Origin: an uncultured Prevotellaceae bacterium
GTDB lineage: Bacteria; Bacteroidota; Bacteroidia; Bacteroidales; Bacteroidaceae
Assembly: GCA_902775075.1 (NCBI GenBank)
Contig: CACYKX010000074.1
Span: 1 to 13,591, forward strand
DNA length: 13,591 nt
Direction: 5' to 3'
The translations under genes were made by a program, and so were the position numbers. Below are positions 7,648 to 13,591 of this stretch, one piece after another (position 1 is the stretch's first letter; each line of letters opens with the position of its first letter). Under the pieces are notes generated by a model. That model did not search any database and was not told the origin of the DNA. It was given only the letters and a program-made list of their open reading frames with translations.

Positions 7648-8583
7648 TTACTCCTCCTTCTCATCAGGTACTATAAAACCGATGGGGCGGCGCTCATGTT
7701 TGCGAGGCTCTTTATTTCCAATTAGATGCTCTGTGAGCATTGAGGAGGTGATGTCGCGCATCAGGGTGAAGGCAAACCACTTCTTGCCTAAATCTTTGAT
7801 ACTGGCACCTATGTGATAGACTTCATCATCTATAAGCAGGAAACGGTCGTGCGCCTTGTTGAACTGCTTCACGTTAATAGGTAGATACTGGGTATTGTGA
7901 CGCTCTATGTCCAACTTCAACTGCTGACTGATATGCTGTGTATAGATGATGGCATCGACATCGGTTGCGCGCTTGTCAAGTAAAGACAATACTGTATCGT
8001 CAACGTAATTATCTATAAGAATGATGGTGTGCTTCGCCTGGCGCACCAGATCTGACACAAAGCGATAGGCATCAAACATTTGACCGTCAAAGAATATGCC
8101 CTGCTGAGGTGGCAGAGAAGTGCGGACAAAGAAGTCTATCTTCTCTTCGGTGCGGCTAACTCTTTGCTCTAACTGCTCAAATCGTCGGTTGATAGAATAC
8201 CCCTTCAACAGATAGTCTTTCAACACTTTGTTTGCCCACTGACGGAACAAAGTGGCATTGATGCTGTTAACGCGATAGCCTACGGAAAGGATTGCATCAA
8301 GATTGTAGAACTGAGTTCTGTATAACTTTCCATCTGCGGCAGTATGTTCCAAAATGGAACTAACTGAGGATTCTTCGAGTTCTCCAGATCTAAAGATATT
8401 GCGCAAATGTTTTGTGATAGCAGGGCGTTGCACTCCAAAAAGCATTGCGATCTGCTGCTGTGTCAGCCACACAGTATCTTCTCCCAAGCGAACCTCTAAG
8501 CGAATGGTTTCGTCAGGCTGATACATCACTATCTCGCCGTTGGTGTCGTTCATCTGGCTCTGTATTGCTTGTATCTCGTCCAC
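7648..8583 (-). CDS. RhuM-family protein fused to degenerate HKD/PLD-like domain
   Basis: This 311-residue protein begins with a RhuM-type domain (about 25-150). It includes a helix-turn-helix-like DTVWLTQQQIAMLFGVQRPAITKHL, the SSILEHTA segment and YNLDAILSVGYRVNS. A short charged coiled-coil-like stretch follows at 133-153. The C-terminal part (about 160-285) resembles a PLD half-domain. Its motif is H245-D-R247-F-L-L-I-D252 followed by GAS at 259-261, so arginine replaces the catalytic lysine and activity is doubtful. The frame opens at GTG 8583 after an A-rich leader; an in-frame ATG at 8553 is an alternative. It has its own promoter and terminator, so it is a separate unit from the McrBC operon. 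RhuM-type genes often accompany restriction loci; its role is unknown. Confidence 0.82.
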   Translation of the reverse strand: MDEIQAIQSQMNDTNGEIVMYQPDETIRLEVRLGEDTVWLTQQQIAMLFGVQRPAITKHLRNIFRSGELEESSVSSILEHTAADGKLYRTQFYNLDAILSVGYRVNSINATLFRQWANKVLKDYLLKGYSINRRFEQLEQRVSRTEEKIDFFVRTSLPPQQGIFFDGQMFDAYRFVSDLVRQAKHTIILIDNYVDDTVLSLLDKRATDVDAIIYTQHISQQLKLDIERHNTQYLPINVKQFNKAHDRFLLIDDEVYHIGASIKDLGKKWFAFTLMRDITSSMLTEHLIGNKEPRKHERRPIGFIVPDEKEE

Positions 8584-8673
8584 CTTATATTATTTTAGTT
8601 TTCCTGTCCCTCCACTTTCTTATAAACCCTATGCCCTGCGAGCATCATAAGTGTGTGGGGTGAATATTCCCTG

Positions 8674-8704
8674 CAAAAGTAACAAATCTTTCCCAAACGA
8701 CCAA
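8674..8704 (-). promoter_or_regulatory. Promoter of the intact RhuM gene
   Basis: TTG (8704-8702) and TACTTTTG (8681-8674) are separated by 19 bases on the minus strand, matching the Bacteroidetes consensus. The -33 TTG belongs to the conserved tail of terminator repeat copy 2. Transcription should start near 8667, giving a leader of roughly 85 bases to the GTG at 8583. Confidence 0.65.
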
Positions 8705-8770
8705 GAAAAAGGCGGAAATCTTTCGATTTCTGCCTTGTAATTACGAGGCGTCGTGCGAGCCTTTACTTCG
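8705..8770. repeat. 66-bp repeat, copy A (terminator plus flank)
   Basis: This segment aligns along its length with 9761-9826. Both contain the AAAAAGGCGGAAATCTTTCG hairpin arm, then GTAAT-ACGAGG, and end in TTACTTC. In the other copy that TTACTTC contains the ribBA stop codon. It may be a duplicated ribBA tail, or a dispersed genomic element that both genes adjoin. Confidence 0.65.
8706..8736 (-). terminator. Hairpin terminator after the RhuM fragment (repeat copy 2)
   Basis: The stem AAGGC/GCCTT, one mismatch, GAAATC/GATTTC with a GAAA loop and following T-tract is the best-paired of the three copies. A further stretch of about 33 bases upstream of it (8737-8769) resembles the sequence between this hairpin type and the ribBA stop at 9793-9826. 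Confidence 0.8.
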
Positions 8771-8811
8771 AAGAGGGCATTCGTTTCGTCGTTCGACAAT
8801 AGCGGTTGATT

Positions 8812-9060
8812 CTAATACTTTGTACTATATGATTGTTTTCCTTCATTACCCATGTGTTCCAAAATGGAACATGTGCTATCCTCTTCAAGTTCTTCCGATG
8901 CATAGATATTTTTCAAATGCTTCGTTATTGCAGGTCGTTTTGTTCCAAACAACTCTGCGATTTGCTTTTGTGTCAGCCACACCGTATCGTTTTCCAGACG
9001 GACATCAATCTGCGTTTGTCCGTCTTCCGTCTGATAAATGATAATCTTGTCATTTTCCAT
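8812..9060 (-). pseudogene. Truncated RhuM-family gene fragment
   Basis: The 82-codon frame matches only the N-terminal part of RhuM proteins: DTVWLTQKQIAELFGTKRPAITKHLKNI and CSILEH. It stops at a TAG after STKY. In the intact neighbour the corresponding text is RTQFYNLDAI, so the stop falls where the family has a second aromatic residue. The codon after the stop still reads N. Beyond that, similarity ends and the sequence runs into the 66-bp repeat. Protein similarity to the intact RhuM is clear but the DNA has diverged well beyond a recent duplication. Its own promoter looks intact (9078-9109), so a short DNA-binding-like peptide might still be made. I call it a relic, though a functional short protein cannot be excluded. 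Confidence 0.7.
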
Positions 9061-9077
9061 AGTCCTAAATCTTTTTG

Positions 9078-9109
9078 CAAAGATACTCTTTTAATTTGGC
9101 TTTTCCAAA
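9078..9109 (-). promoter_or_regulatory. Promoter of the RhuM fragment
   Basis: TTTG (9109-9106) and TATCTTTG (9085-9078) stand 20 bases apart on the minus strand, followed by CA. Transcription should start near 9071, leaving only about 10 bases before the ATG at 9060. Confidence 0.7.
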
Positions 9110-9126
9110 CATTCCACCTAAGAAAT

Positions 9127-9618
9127 TTACAATATTTCCCTTGCTATCCATGCACAGGCTTCTGCATCAGCAAGGGCGTTGTGATGATGCTCTAAACGGT
9201 AACCACACTCAGCTGCAACGGTGTGCAACTGGTGGTTCTCCAGATAGCGGAAGGCTCTGCGTGAGGCTGCAAGCGTGTCGTAGAACTCATAGTCAGGATA
9301 GTCCATCTGATAGACACGGAATACGGCTTTCAGGCAACCCTCATCAAAGGGCTTATTGTGAGCTACAAGTGGAAGACCTTTTATTAAAGGTTATATCTGC
9401 GCCCATACCTTGGGAAACACAGGGGCATCGTCGGTGTCTTCATGACAGAGACCATGCACCTGTGAGCACCAGTAGTTATAATAGTTCGGCTCTGGTTGGA
9501 TGAGAGAATAGAACGAATCCACAATCTCACCATTTCGCACAATGACGATACCAACAGAACAAACAGAGCTGCGCTCATTGTTAGCCGTTTCAAAATCTAT
9601 AGCTGCAAAATCTTGCAT
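9127..9618 (-). pseudogene. DEDDh 3'-5' exonuclease pseudogene (second copy)
   Basis: This copy is exactly as long as the intact exonuclease gene at 4016-4507 (492 bases including the stop). It aligns without indels but carries an in-frame TAA at 9393-9391, in place of E76. Before the stop it reads MQDFAAIDFET with the first catalytic D and E. After it the frame stays open and keeps HNKPFD and H-N-A-L-A-D-A, so every DEDDh residue is still encoded. The damage is thus a single nonsense codon, probably recent. The start is the ATG at 9618, two bases after the stop of a WYL gene relic; a GTG at 9624 is in frame. A stretch at 9395-9522 is almost identical to the intact gene, unlike the rest. Confidence 0.88.
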
Positions 9619-9620
9619 TT

Positions 9621-9693
9621 TCACTTCTCCTTATATTTGTTCCACATTCTCTTTATCTTACTGGCTATTTCCTTGTGAAGCCAGAGAGGTTCT
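9621..9693 (-). pseudogene. 3' relic of a second WYL regulator gene
   Basis: In one minus-strand frame this reads AEPLWLHKEIASKIKRMWNK and then YKEK and a TGA. It matches the intact WYL C terminus, which has LEPLWLRKEIAGKIKRMWNK then YNK. About 24 codons survive; the upstream ~285 codons are gone. The relic stops naturally and the exonuclease ATG follows after two bases with GGAG just upstream. The original gene order was therefore WYL directly followed by exonuclease, without the two genes that separate them at 4514-6485. Confidence 0.85.
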
Positions 9694-9729
9694 GCCCTTT
9701 TTTTCACGCCTTGATAGTTTAATCTGCTG

Positions 9730-9760
9730 TAAATTTAAGCATTATTTCTGAATAATACAA
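9730..9760 (-). promoter_or_regulatory. Degenerate copy of the WYL operon promoter
   Basis: The sequence around 9726-9765 repeats 7557-7595, including AAATTTAAGCATTATT on the plus strand. The -33 TTG (9760-9758) is kept, but the -7 box reads TAAATTTA rather than TAAATTTG and the spacing is 20. It is probably a decayed promoter of the lost second WYL gene. Confidence 0.55.
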
Positions 9761-9826
9761 GAAAAAGGCGGAAATCTTTCGACTTCTGCCTTGTAATCAC
9801 GAGGGCTGTGCAAACCGTTACTTCAG
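9761..9826. repeat. 66-bp repeat, copy B (ribBA tail and terminator)
   Basis: This segment aligns with 8705-8770. It holds the terminator hairpin, the 25-base spacer and the last codons of ribBA including its stop. It sits exactly at the boundary between the core genes and the accessory block. Confidence 0.65.
9762..9792 (-). terminator. Hairpin terminator after ribBA (repeat copy 3)
   Basis: AAGGC/GCCTT, a mismatch, then GAAGTC paired with GATTTC (one G-T pair), GAAA loop and T-tract. It lies 25 bases beyond the ribBA stop and should end the START-permease-ribBA operon. Base differences from the other copies fall where pairing is kept as a wobble. Confidence 0.8.
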
Positions 9827-11035
9827 ATGCAGGGTGTGACCCATGCGCTCCTTCTTGGTTTGCAGGTAGCGCAGGTTATACTTGTTAGGGGTAATCTCGA
9901 TGGGGACGTTCTCGACAATCTCCAAGCCGTAGCCCTCCAAGCCGACACGCTTTACAGGGTTGTTGGTCATAAGGCGCATCTTCTGAACACCCAACTGACG
10001 CAGAATCTGTGCGCCACAGCCATAGTCGCGCTCGTCGGCCTTGAAGCCCAGATGTACGTTGGCATCGACAGTGTCCAAGCCCTGCTCCTGCAACTTGTAG
10101 GCAGCAATCTTGTTCATCAGTCCGATGCCACGGCCCTCTTGTTGCATATAGACGATGACGCCACGGCCTTCTTTTTCTATCATTTGCATCGCCTTGTGCA
10201 GCTGTTCTCCACAGTCGCAACGCTTAGAGCCAAGGATGTCGCCGGTCATACAGCTGGAGTGAACGCGCACCAGAATGGGTTCGTCTTCGCGCCACTCGCC
10301 CTTGATGAGCGCCATGTGCTCCAAGCCGTTCGACTTCTGACGGAAGGGAATCAGACGGAAATGTCCGTACTCGGTAGGCATATCCACCTCCTCGCCTTTC
10401 TCCACCAGACTTTCCTTCTTCAGACGGTAGGCAATGAGGTCCTTGATGGTGATAATCTTCATCTGGTGCTGCTTGGCAAACTCGCAAAGCTGAGGCATAC
10501 GCGCCATGGTGCCGTCGTCGTTCATAATCTCGATGAGTGCTCCGGCAGGGAGCAGCCCGCTCAACTTGCAGAGGTCGATGGCTGCCTCGGTATGTCCTGA
10601 GCGACGCAGTACGCCATTATCCTGGGCATACAGCGGATTGACATGACCCGGACGACCGAAGGTCTGAGGGGTCGATGCTGGGTCGGCAAGTGCACGGATG
10701 GTAGCAGCACGGTCGTGAGCAGAAACACCGGTGGTGCAGCCTTCAATCTTATCGACGGTAACGGTAAACGGCGTTCCTAACAGTGACGTGTTGTCCTGTA
10801 CCTGATGGGGCAACTCCAGTTCTTCGGCACGGCTGATGGTGACGGGAGCACACAGCAGTCCACGGGCATTCTTCAGCATGAAGTTTACCATCTCGGGGGT
10901 TATCTTCTCTGCGGCACATATCAGGTCGCCTTCGTTCTCGCGGTCCTCGTCGTCAACAACAATGACGAACTTGCCTTCACGAAAGTCCTCCAGTGCCTCT
11001 TCAATAGTATTCAATTGGAAATTTTCCATATACAT
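9818..11035 (-). CDS. ribBA: Bifunctional RibBA: DHBP synthase / GTP cyclohydrolase II
   Basis: This 405-residue fused enzyme supplies both precursors of riboflavin. The N-terminal half (about 7-205) is 3,4-dihydroxy-2-butanone-4-phosphate synthase, which converts ribulose 5-phosphate. It has the acidic [11 protein letters not shown] metal-binding loop at 28-38 and RSGHTEA at 145-151. The C-terminal half (about 210-400) is GTP cyclohydrolase II. It has zinc ligands C262, C273 and C275, the QQEGRGIGL loop at 298-306 and TNNP at 357-360. All expected catalytic features are present and the length is normal for the fusion. Starts at 11035 and 11029 are both ATG; I list the first. It follows the permease gene by 24 bases, which leaves no room for an FMN riboswitch, so it is co-transcribed. 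Cytoplasmic. Confidence 0.97.
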   Translation of the reverse strand: MYMENFQLNTIEEALEDFREGKFVIVVDDEDRENEGDLICAAEKITPEMVNFMLKNARGLLCAPVTISRAEELELPHQVQDNTSLLGTPFTVTVDKIEGCTTGVSAHDRAATIRALADPASTPQTFGRPGHVNPLYAQDNGVLRRSGHTEAAIDLCKLSGLLPAGALIEIMNDDGTMARMPQLCEFAKQHQMKIITIKDLIAYRLKKESLVEKGEEVDMPTEYGHFRLIPFRQKSNGLEHMALIKGEWREDEPILVRVHSSCMTGDILGSKRCDCGEQLHKAMQMIEKEGRGVIVYMQQEGRGIGLMNKIAAYKLQEQGLDTVDANVHLGFKADERDYGCGAQILRQLGVQKMRLMTNNPVKRVGLEGYGLEIVENVPIEITPNKYNLRYLQTKKERMGHTLHLK

Positions 11036-11059
11036 TATTATATTATATTGTTGTTTTTT

Positions 11060-13024
11060 TTATTCGTTATTGTCTTCAGTTTCCCACTTCTTGACAAACA
11101 GGAAGTCATCGATGACGCCCTGCACCTTGCCGAGTTCCTCGATGCGCGGCACGAGCTTGGCATTGATGCGCTTGATGAGCTGCAGGTCCTGATACAGACG
11201 GAAGCGGAAGCGCAGCATGCGGAAGTAGAAGAACACACCCAAGGGTAGCAGCAGACCCGTCACGGCGTTCAGCCAGCGACGTCGGAAGGGACGGGTATGA
11301 GCCGTTGTGGGAATGATGGGGTATTGGTTGATCTTCATCAGCACATAGCGGTTGCGGGTTGCCGAGAGGTCTTCGATAGCTATTTCCAGCACATCGGCGA
11401 GATGTTCTATGGCATTATCGTCGCCAGGACGGAAGAACACCTTGACAGGACTGGGCCAGTGCAACAGCTTGTGTTGCTGCTGGTACGAGATAATCTCTTT
11501 TTCGACGTTGCGCAGCATCTGGGCATCCATCAGGTACTTCGGGTCTTCTATGATTACCTCCTTGCGCATGATATGCCGCTTCTGTCGCAAGCCGAGGATG
11601 CGCATCAGCAGGTCCTTATACAAATCTACATTGAAGACCGTAGAGTCTTTGTTGGCCTTGTAGGTGAAGAAGATGGCGATGGGCGACAGCACCACCGTTC
11701 CCAACAGTTTTCCGAACCACACCGTCCACTCGTCGGCTCGCGCCATTCGCATGCCGGTATTGTCGAGGATGTAGAACACGATGAACACAATGACGGAGAT
11801 GATGACAGGCACACCCAGACCACCCTTGCGGATGATGGCGCCCAACGGAGCTCCGATGAAGAAGAAGATGATGCACGAAAGCGACAACGTGAACTTGTTG
11901 ATGGCTTCCATCTGGTGCATGCGGTCCTCACGGTTCAGCCACTCGGAATATTCGGTCTTGTACTCCAGATGGCTATAGGCCATGCGAGCATCGGTAACGG
12001 CCTGACGCACCACACGCTGACGTTGCTCGCCCTGCAACTGCTGATAGGCAGAGTCTAAGTTCAGTGGCTGCCGCTCTACCTGAGCTATCACCGCCAGCGA
12101 GTCTTTCTTCGAGAGGTCGGGTCGGGTGAAGAGCATCTGCTTGGCCTCGTAATAATAGGAATGTCCCACCGAGTCGTTAAACTCGCGAATGCTGTCCAGG
12201 TCATGAAGAATGCGGCTTAACCCCTTTGAGCGGGCATCGGCAGCAATACCGCCCACCTCAGCCATGTTGAAGTCGCCGTCGAAGTCTAATAGGATGCGCT
12301 TCGTAGAGAAGGTCTCACGACGGTAGGGAACAGCGGTCTCTAAGTTCATGCCCGACTGGCGCATGTTCTCGAACCACTCGCCGCTATAGAGTGTCAGCAG
12401 CAGGTGTTTCTTCTCTGCCGTTGCCTGAATGCGGCCAGAGTCTGCCAGGATGATAGCAGCATCGTCGTAGCCGCCAGCCATGCGGTAAATCATAATGCCA
12501 TACAGCATACCACGCTCCAGATCTTTCTCTGCCACATAAAGGTTCGAGCCGGGGATGCCGTCGTAGAAGATGCCTTCAGGAATCTCCACCTCAGGGTTCT
12601 TCTGCTTCATCGAAAGCAACAGCTGCTGGAAGGAGATAAAGGCACGCGGTGCAATGACTTCCTGAAAGAAGAACGACACGCACGCTATGGCAACAGTGAT
12701 GACAATGAGCGAACGCATGGCTTGCATCAGCGACACGCCGGCAGCCTTGATAGCCGTCAGCTCCGAACTCTCGCCCAGATTGCCAAAGGTTATCAGCGAC
12801 GACAGCAGGATAGCCAAGGGGAAAGCCTGCGGCATCAGCATCAGACCCATATACCAGAAGAACTGTGCCAGCACTTCCATGGAAAGGCCCTTGCCAATCA
12901 GCTCATCGACATAGCGCCACAGAAACTGCATCATCAGCACAAACTGGCAGATGAAGAACGTGGCCATGAACAGCAAGCCAAACTGTTTGGCTATAAACAG
13001 GTCTAATTTCTTAATGCGTAGCAA
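11060..13024 (-). CDS. LptF/LptG-family (YjgP/YjgQ) permease
   Basis: This 654-residue inner-membrane protein belongs to the LptF/LptG family, which with the LptB ATPase extracts lipopolysaccharide from the inner membrane. Membrane segments are evident at about 14-36, 56-80 and 104-122, before a periplasmic beta-rich domain (about 125-370). More segments follow at 379-397, 402-420 and 436-456. The cytoplasmic loop GESSELTAIKAAG at 84-96 is the conserved coupling region. A C-terminal extension of about 190 residues with another hydrophobic segment (584-601) is common in Bacteroidetes members. The start must be TTG at 13024: an in-frame TGA lies two codons upstream and the next methionine is residue 20, inside the first membrane segment. 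Which of LptF or LptG it equals is not clear from the sequence. Confidence 0.93.
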   Translation of the reverse strand: MLRIKKLDLFIAKQFGLLFMATFFICQFVLMMQFLWRYVDELIGKGLSMEVLAQFFWYMGLMLMPQAFPLAILLSSLITFGNLGESSELTAIKAAGVSLMQAMRSLIVITVAIACVSFFFQEVIAPRAFISFQQLLLSMKQKNPEVEIPEGIFYDGIPGSNLYVAEKDLERGMLYGIMIYRMAGGYDDAAIILADSGRIQATAEKKHLLLTLYSGEWFENMRQSGMNLETAVPYRRETFSTKRILLDFDGDFNMAEVGGIAADARSKGLSRILHDLDSIREFNDSVGHSYYYEAKQMLFTRPDLSKKDSLAVIAQVERQPLNLDSAYQQLQGEQRQRVVRQAVTDARMAYSHLEYKTEYSEWLNREDRMHQMEAINKFTLSLSCIIFFFIGAPLGAIIRKGGLGVPVIISVIVFIVFYILDNTGMRMARADEWTVWFGKLLGTVVLSPIAIFFTYKANKDSTVFNVDLYKDLLMRILGLRQKRHIMRKEVIIEDPKYLMDAQMLRNVEKEIISYQQQHKLLHWPSPVKVFFRPGDDNAIEHLADVLEIAIEDLSATRNRYVLMKINQYPIIPTTAHTRPFRRRWLNAVTGLLLPLGVFFYFRMLRFRFRLYQDLQLIKRINAKLVPRIEELGKVQGVIDDFLFVKKWETEDNNE

Positions 13025-13048
13025 CTCTCAATTGTCTCTTATCAAACA

Positions 13049-13450
13049 TCACAGACCACTGACCCGATGCAAACGCTCGAAGTTGTCTTCCCAGATACCT
13101 TCCAAGTCGGAAGCCTCATCGTCGTCGGAAGCATAGTCCGTCACCATGAGTGTCAGATGACCGGTCTCCTTGCTTTCCACAATACGCAACTCCCAGAAAG
13201 CCTCCGGCGTATCTTCGTGGTAGTCCCACAACATGCGGATGTGGTCCAACTTCTCTATCTCCAGTATCTTCGACTGCTTCGTATCGCGTTCAGTCCACGG
13301 CTGTCCCCAGGTGAAAATCAGCGTATTCCTATCGCCTTCTATTACCTTGTCAGCCAACCACTTCTGCAAGCCTGCGGCATTGCTTATCATATCCCATACA
13401 ATACGCGGTGAACGTGTTGTCAGTGGGTATTCAAATGTCAGTTTCTGCAT
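13049..13450 (-). CDS. START-like (AHSA1/SRPBCC-type) domain protein
   Basis: This 133-residue protein looks like the small START-like proteins common in Bacteroidales. It begins KLTFEYPLTTRSPRIVWDMI, then GLQKWLADKV, followed by strands LIFTWGQPW, HIRMLWDYHED and FWELRIV. It ends with an acidic segment and a long helix (DLEGIWEDNFERLHRVSGL). The helix-grip fold normally forms a hydrophobic pocket; its ligand is unknown in this family. It is probably the first gene of the operon with the permease (gap 24 bases) and ribBA. The ATG at 13450 follows a leader of about 37 bases from the predicted promoter. No catalytic residues are evident. Confidence 0.85.
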   Translation of the reverse strand: MQKLTFEYPLTTRSPRIVWDMISNAAGLQKWLADKVIEGDRNTLIFTWGQPWTERDTKQSKILEIEKLDHIRMLWDYHEDTPEAFWELRIVESKETGHLTLMVTDYASDDDEASDLEGIWEDNFERLHRVSGL

Positions 13451-13494
13451 AGCCTATAGATGTTTTCAGGTTTCTTCCAAAACGTTTGACACCG

Positions 13495-13523
13495 CAAAAA
13501 TACAAAAAAAAAACGAAACACAA
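13495..13523 (-). promoter_or_regulatory. Promoter of START-permease-ribBA operon
   Basis: On the minus strand TTG (13523-13521) is followed after 18 bases by TATTTTTG (13502-13495) and C. A run of ten T residues lies between the two elements. Transcription should start near 13488. Confidence 0.65.
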
Positions 13524-13542
13524 CGTTTTTTCCCTAAAAAGT

Positions 13543-13573
13543 TTTGGTAATTAAAAACTTTATTGTACCTTTG
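13543..13573 (+). promoter_or_regulatory. Outward-facing Bacteroidetes promoter
   Basis: TTTG (13543-13546), 19 bases, then TACCTTTG (13566-13573) followed by CAG is a full match to the consensus on the plus strand. It is divergent from the operon promoter just to its left. The transcript starts near 13580 and its gene lies outside the window. Confidence 0.75.
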
Positions 13574-13591
13574 CAGCCGATTTCAAGGGAC

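Noticed and set aside
8345..8359. Palindrome GTTCCAAAATGGAAC, also at 8856-8870
   Set aside because: It encodes the conserved SILEH part of the RhuM motif in both genes, so shared coding sequence explains it.
9827..10600. 257-codon plus-strand open frame opposite ribBA
   Set aside because: Antisense shadow of a highly conserved enzyme in G/C-richer DNA; no recognisable domain and no promoter or start context.
11036..11059. Possible FMN riboswitch before ribBA
   Set aside because: Only 24 bases of A/T-rich sequence separate it from the preceding gene; none of the conserved FMN aptamer elements could fit.
13503..13514. Poly-A run as a phase-variable tract
   Set aside because: It lies between -33 and -7 of the operon promoter, so length change could in principle alter expression, but ten A residues in an A/T-rich intergenic region is not by itself evidence of phase variation.
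1..13591. CRISPR array, tRNA, rRNA, insertion sequence or integrase
   Set aside because: No regularly spaced direct repeats, cloverleaf-like sequence, transposase or recombinase motifs were seen on either strand.

Overview
The window looks like Bacteroidales chromosome, most likely Prevotella or a close relative. The reasons are the Bacteroidetes-type promoters (TTG or TTTG, 19-20 bases, then TAnnTTTG), A/T-rich leaders before most starts with little Shine-Dalgarno sequence, and a right-hand core block (START-like protein, ~650-residue LptF/LptG-type permease, fused RibBA) typical of that order. The genus is an inference from protein style only. Every gene I call is on the minus strand, so gene order below follows transcription, from high to low coordinates.

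Right, core block (about 9765-13523): one promoter at 13495-13523 drives a START-like protein, the permease and ribBA, with gaps of about 24 bases. The block ends at a hairpin terminator at 9765-9792. A strong plus-strand promoter at the right edge (13543-13573) points out of the window.

Middle, scarred accessory block (about 7590-9760): it holds the wreck of a WYL regulator/exonuclease module (last ~24 WYL codons at 9621-9693, then a DEDDh exonuclease gene with one internal stop, 9127-9618). Next come an 82-codon RhuM fragment with its own good promoter (8812-9060) and an intact RhuM-family gene fused to a degenerate HKD/PLD-like domain (7648-8583). Three near-identical terminator hairpins (7592-7622, 8706-8736, 9762-9792) punctuate it, each overlapping the -33 element of a following promoter or promoter relic.

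Left, defence operon (about 52-7590): a WYL repressor-like protein is followed by a YopX-like unknown, a GIY-YIG nuclease-like protein, an intact DEDDh exonuclease, a 226-residue unknown (DUF2441-like, possibly ADP-ribosyltransferase-fold), McrB, McrC and a small PLD-family nuclease-like protein. The eight genes lie within 56 bases of each other or overlap. The simplest reading is a WYL-controlled composite defence operon built round a McrBC type IV restriction core, with several extra nuclease or effector candidates. The wrecked module suggests the WYL and exonuclease genes can exist as a two-gene unit, and that the genes now between them were acquired, or lost in the other copy. The two exonuclease genes share a sharply bounded 128-bp tract with three mismatches, which looks like gene conversion.

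No transposase, integrase, tRNA, rRNA or CRISPR array was seen. No stretch longer than about 300 bases is unexplained.
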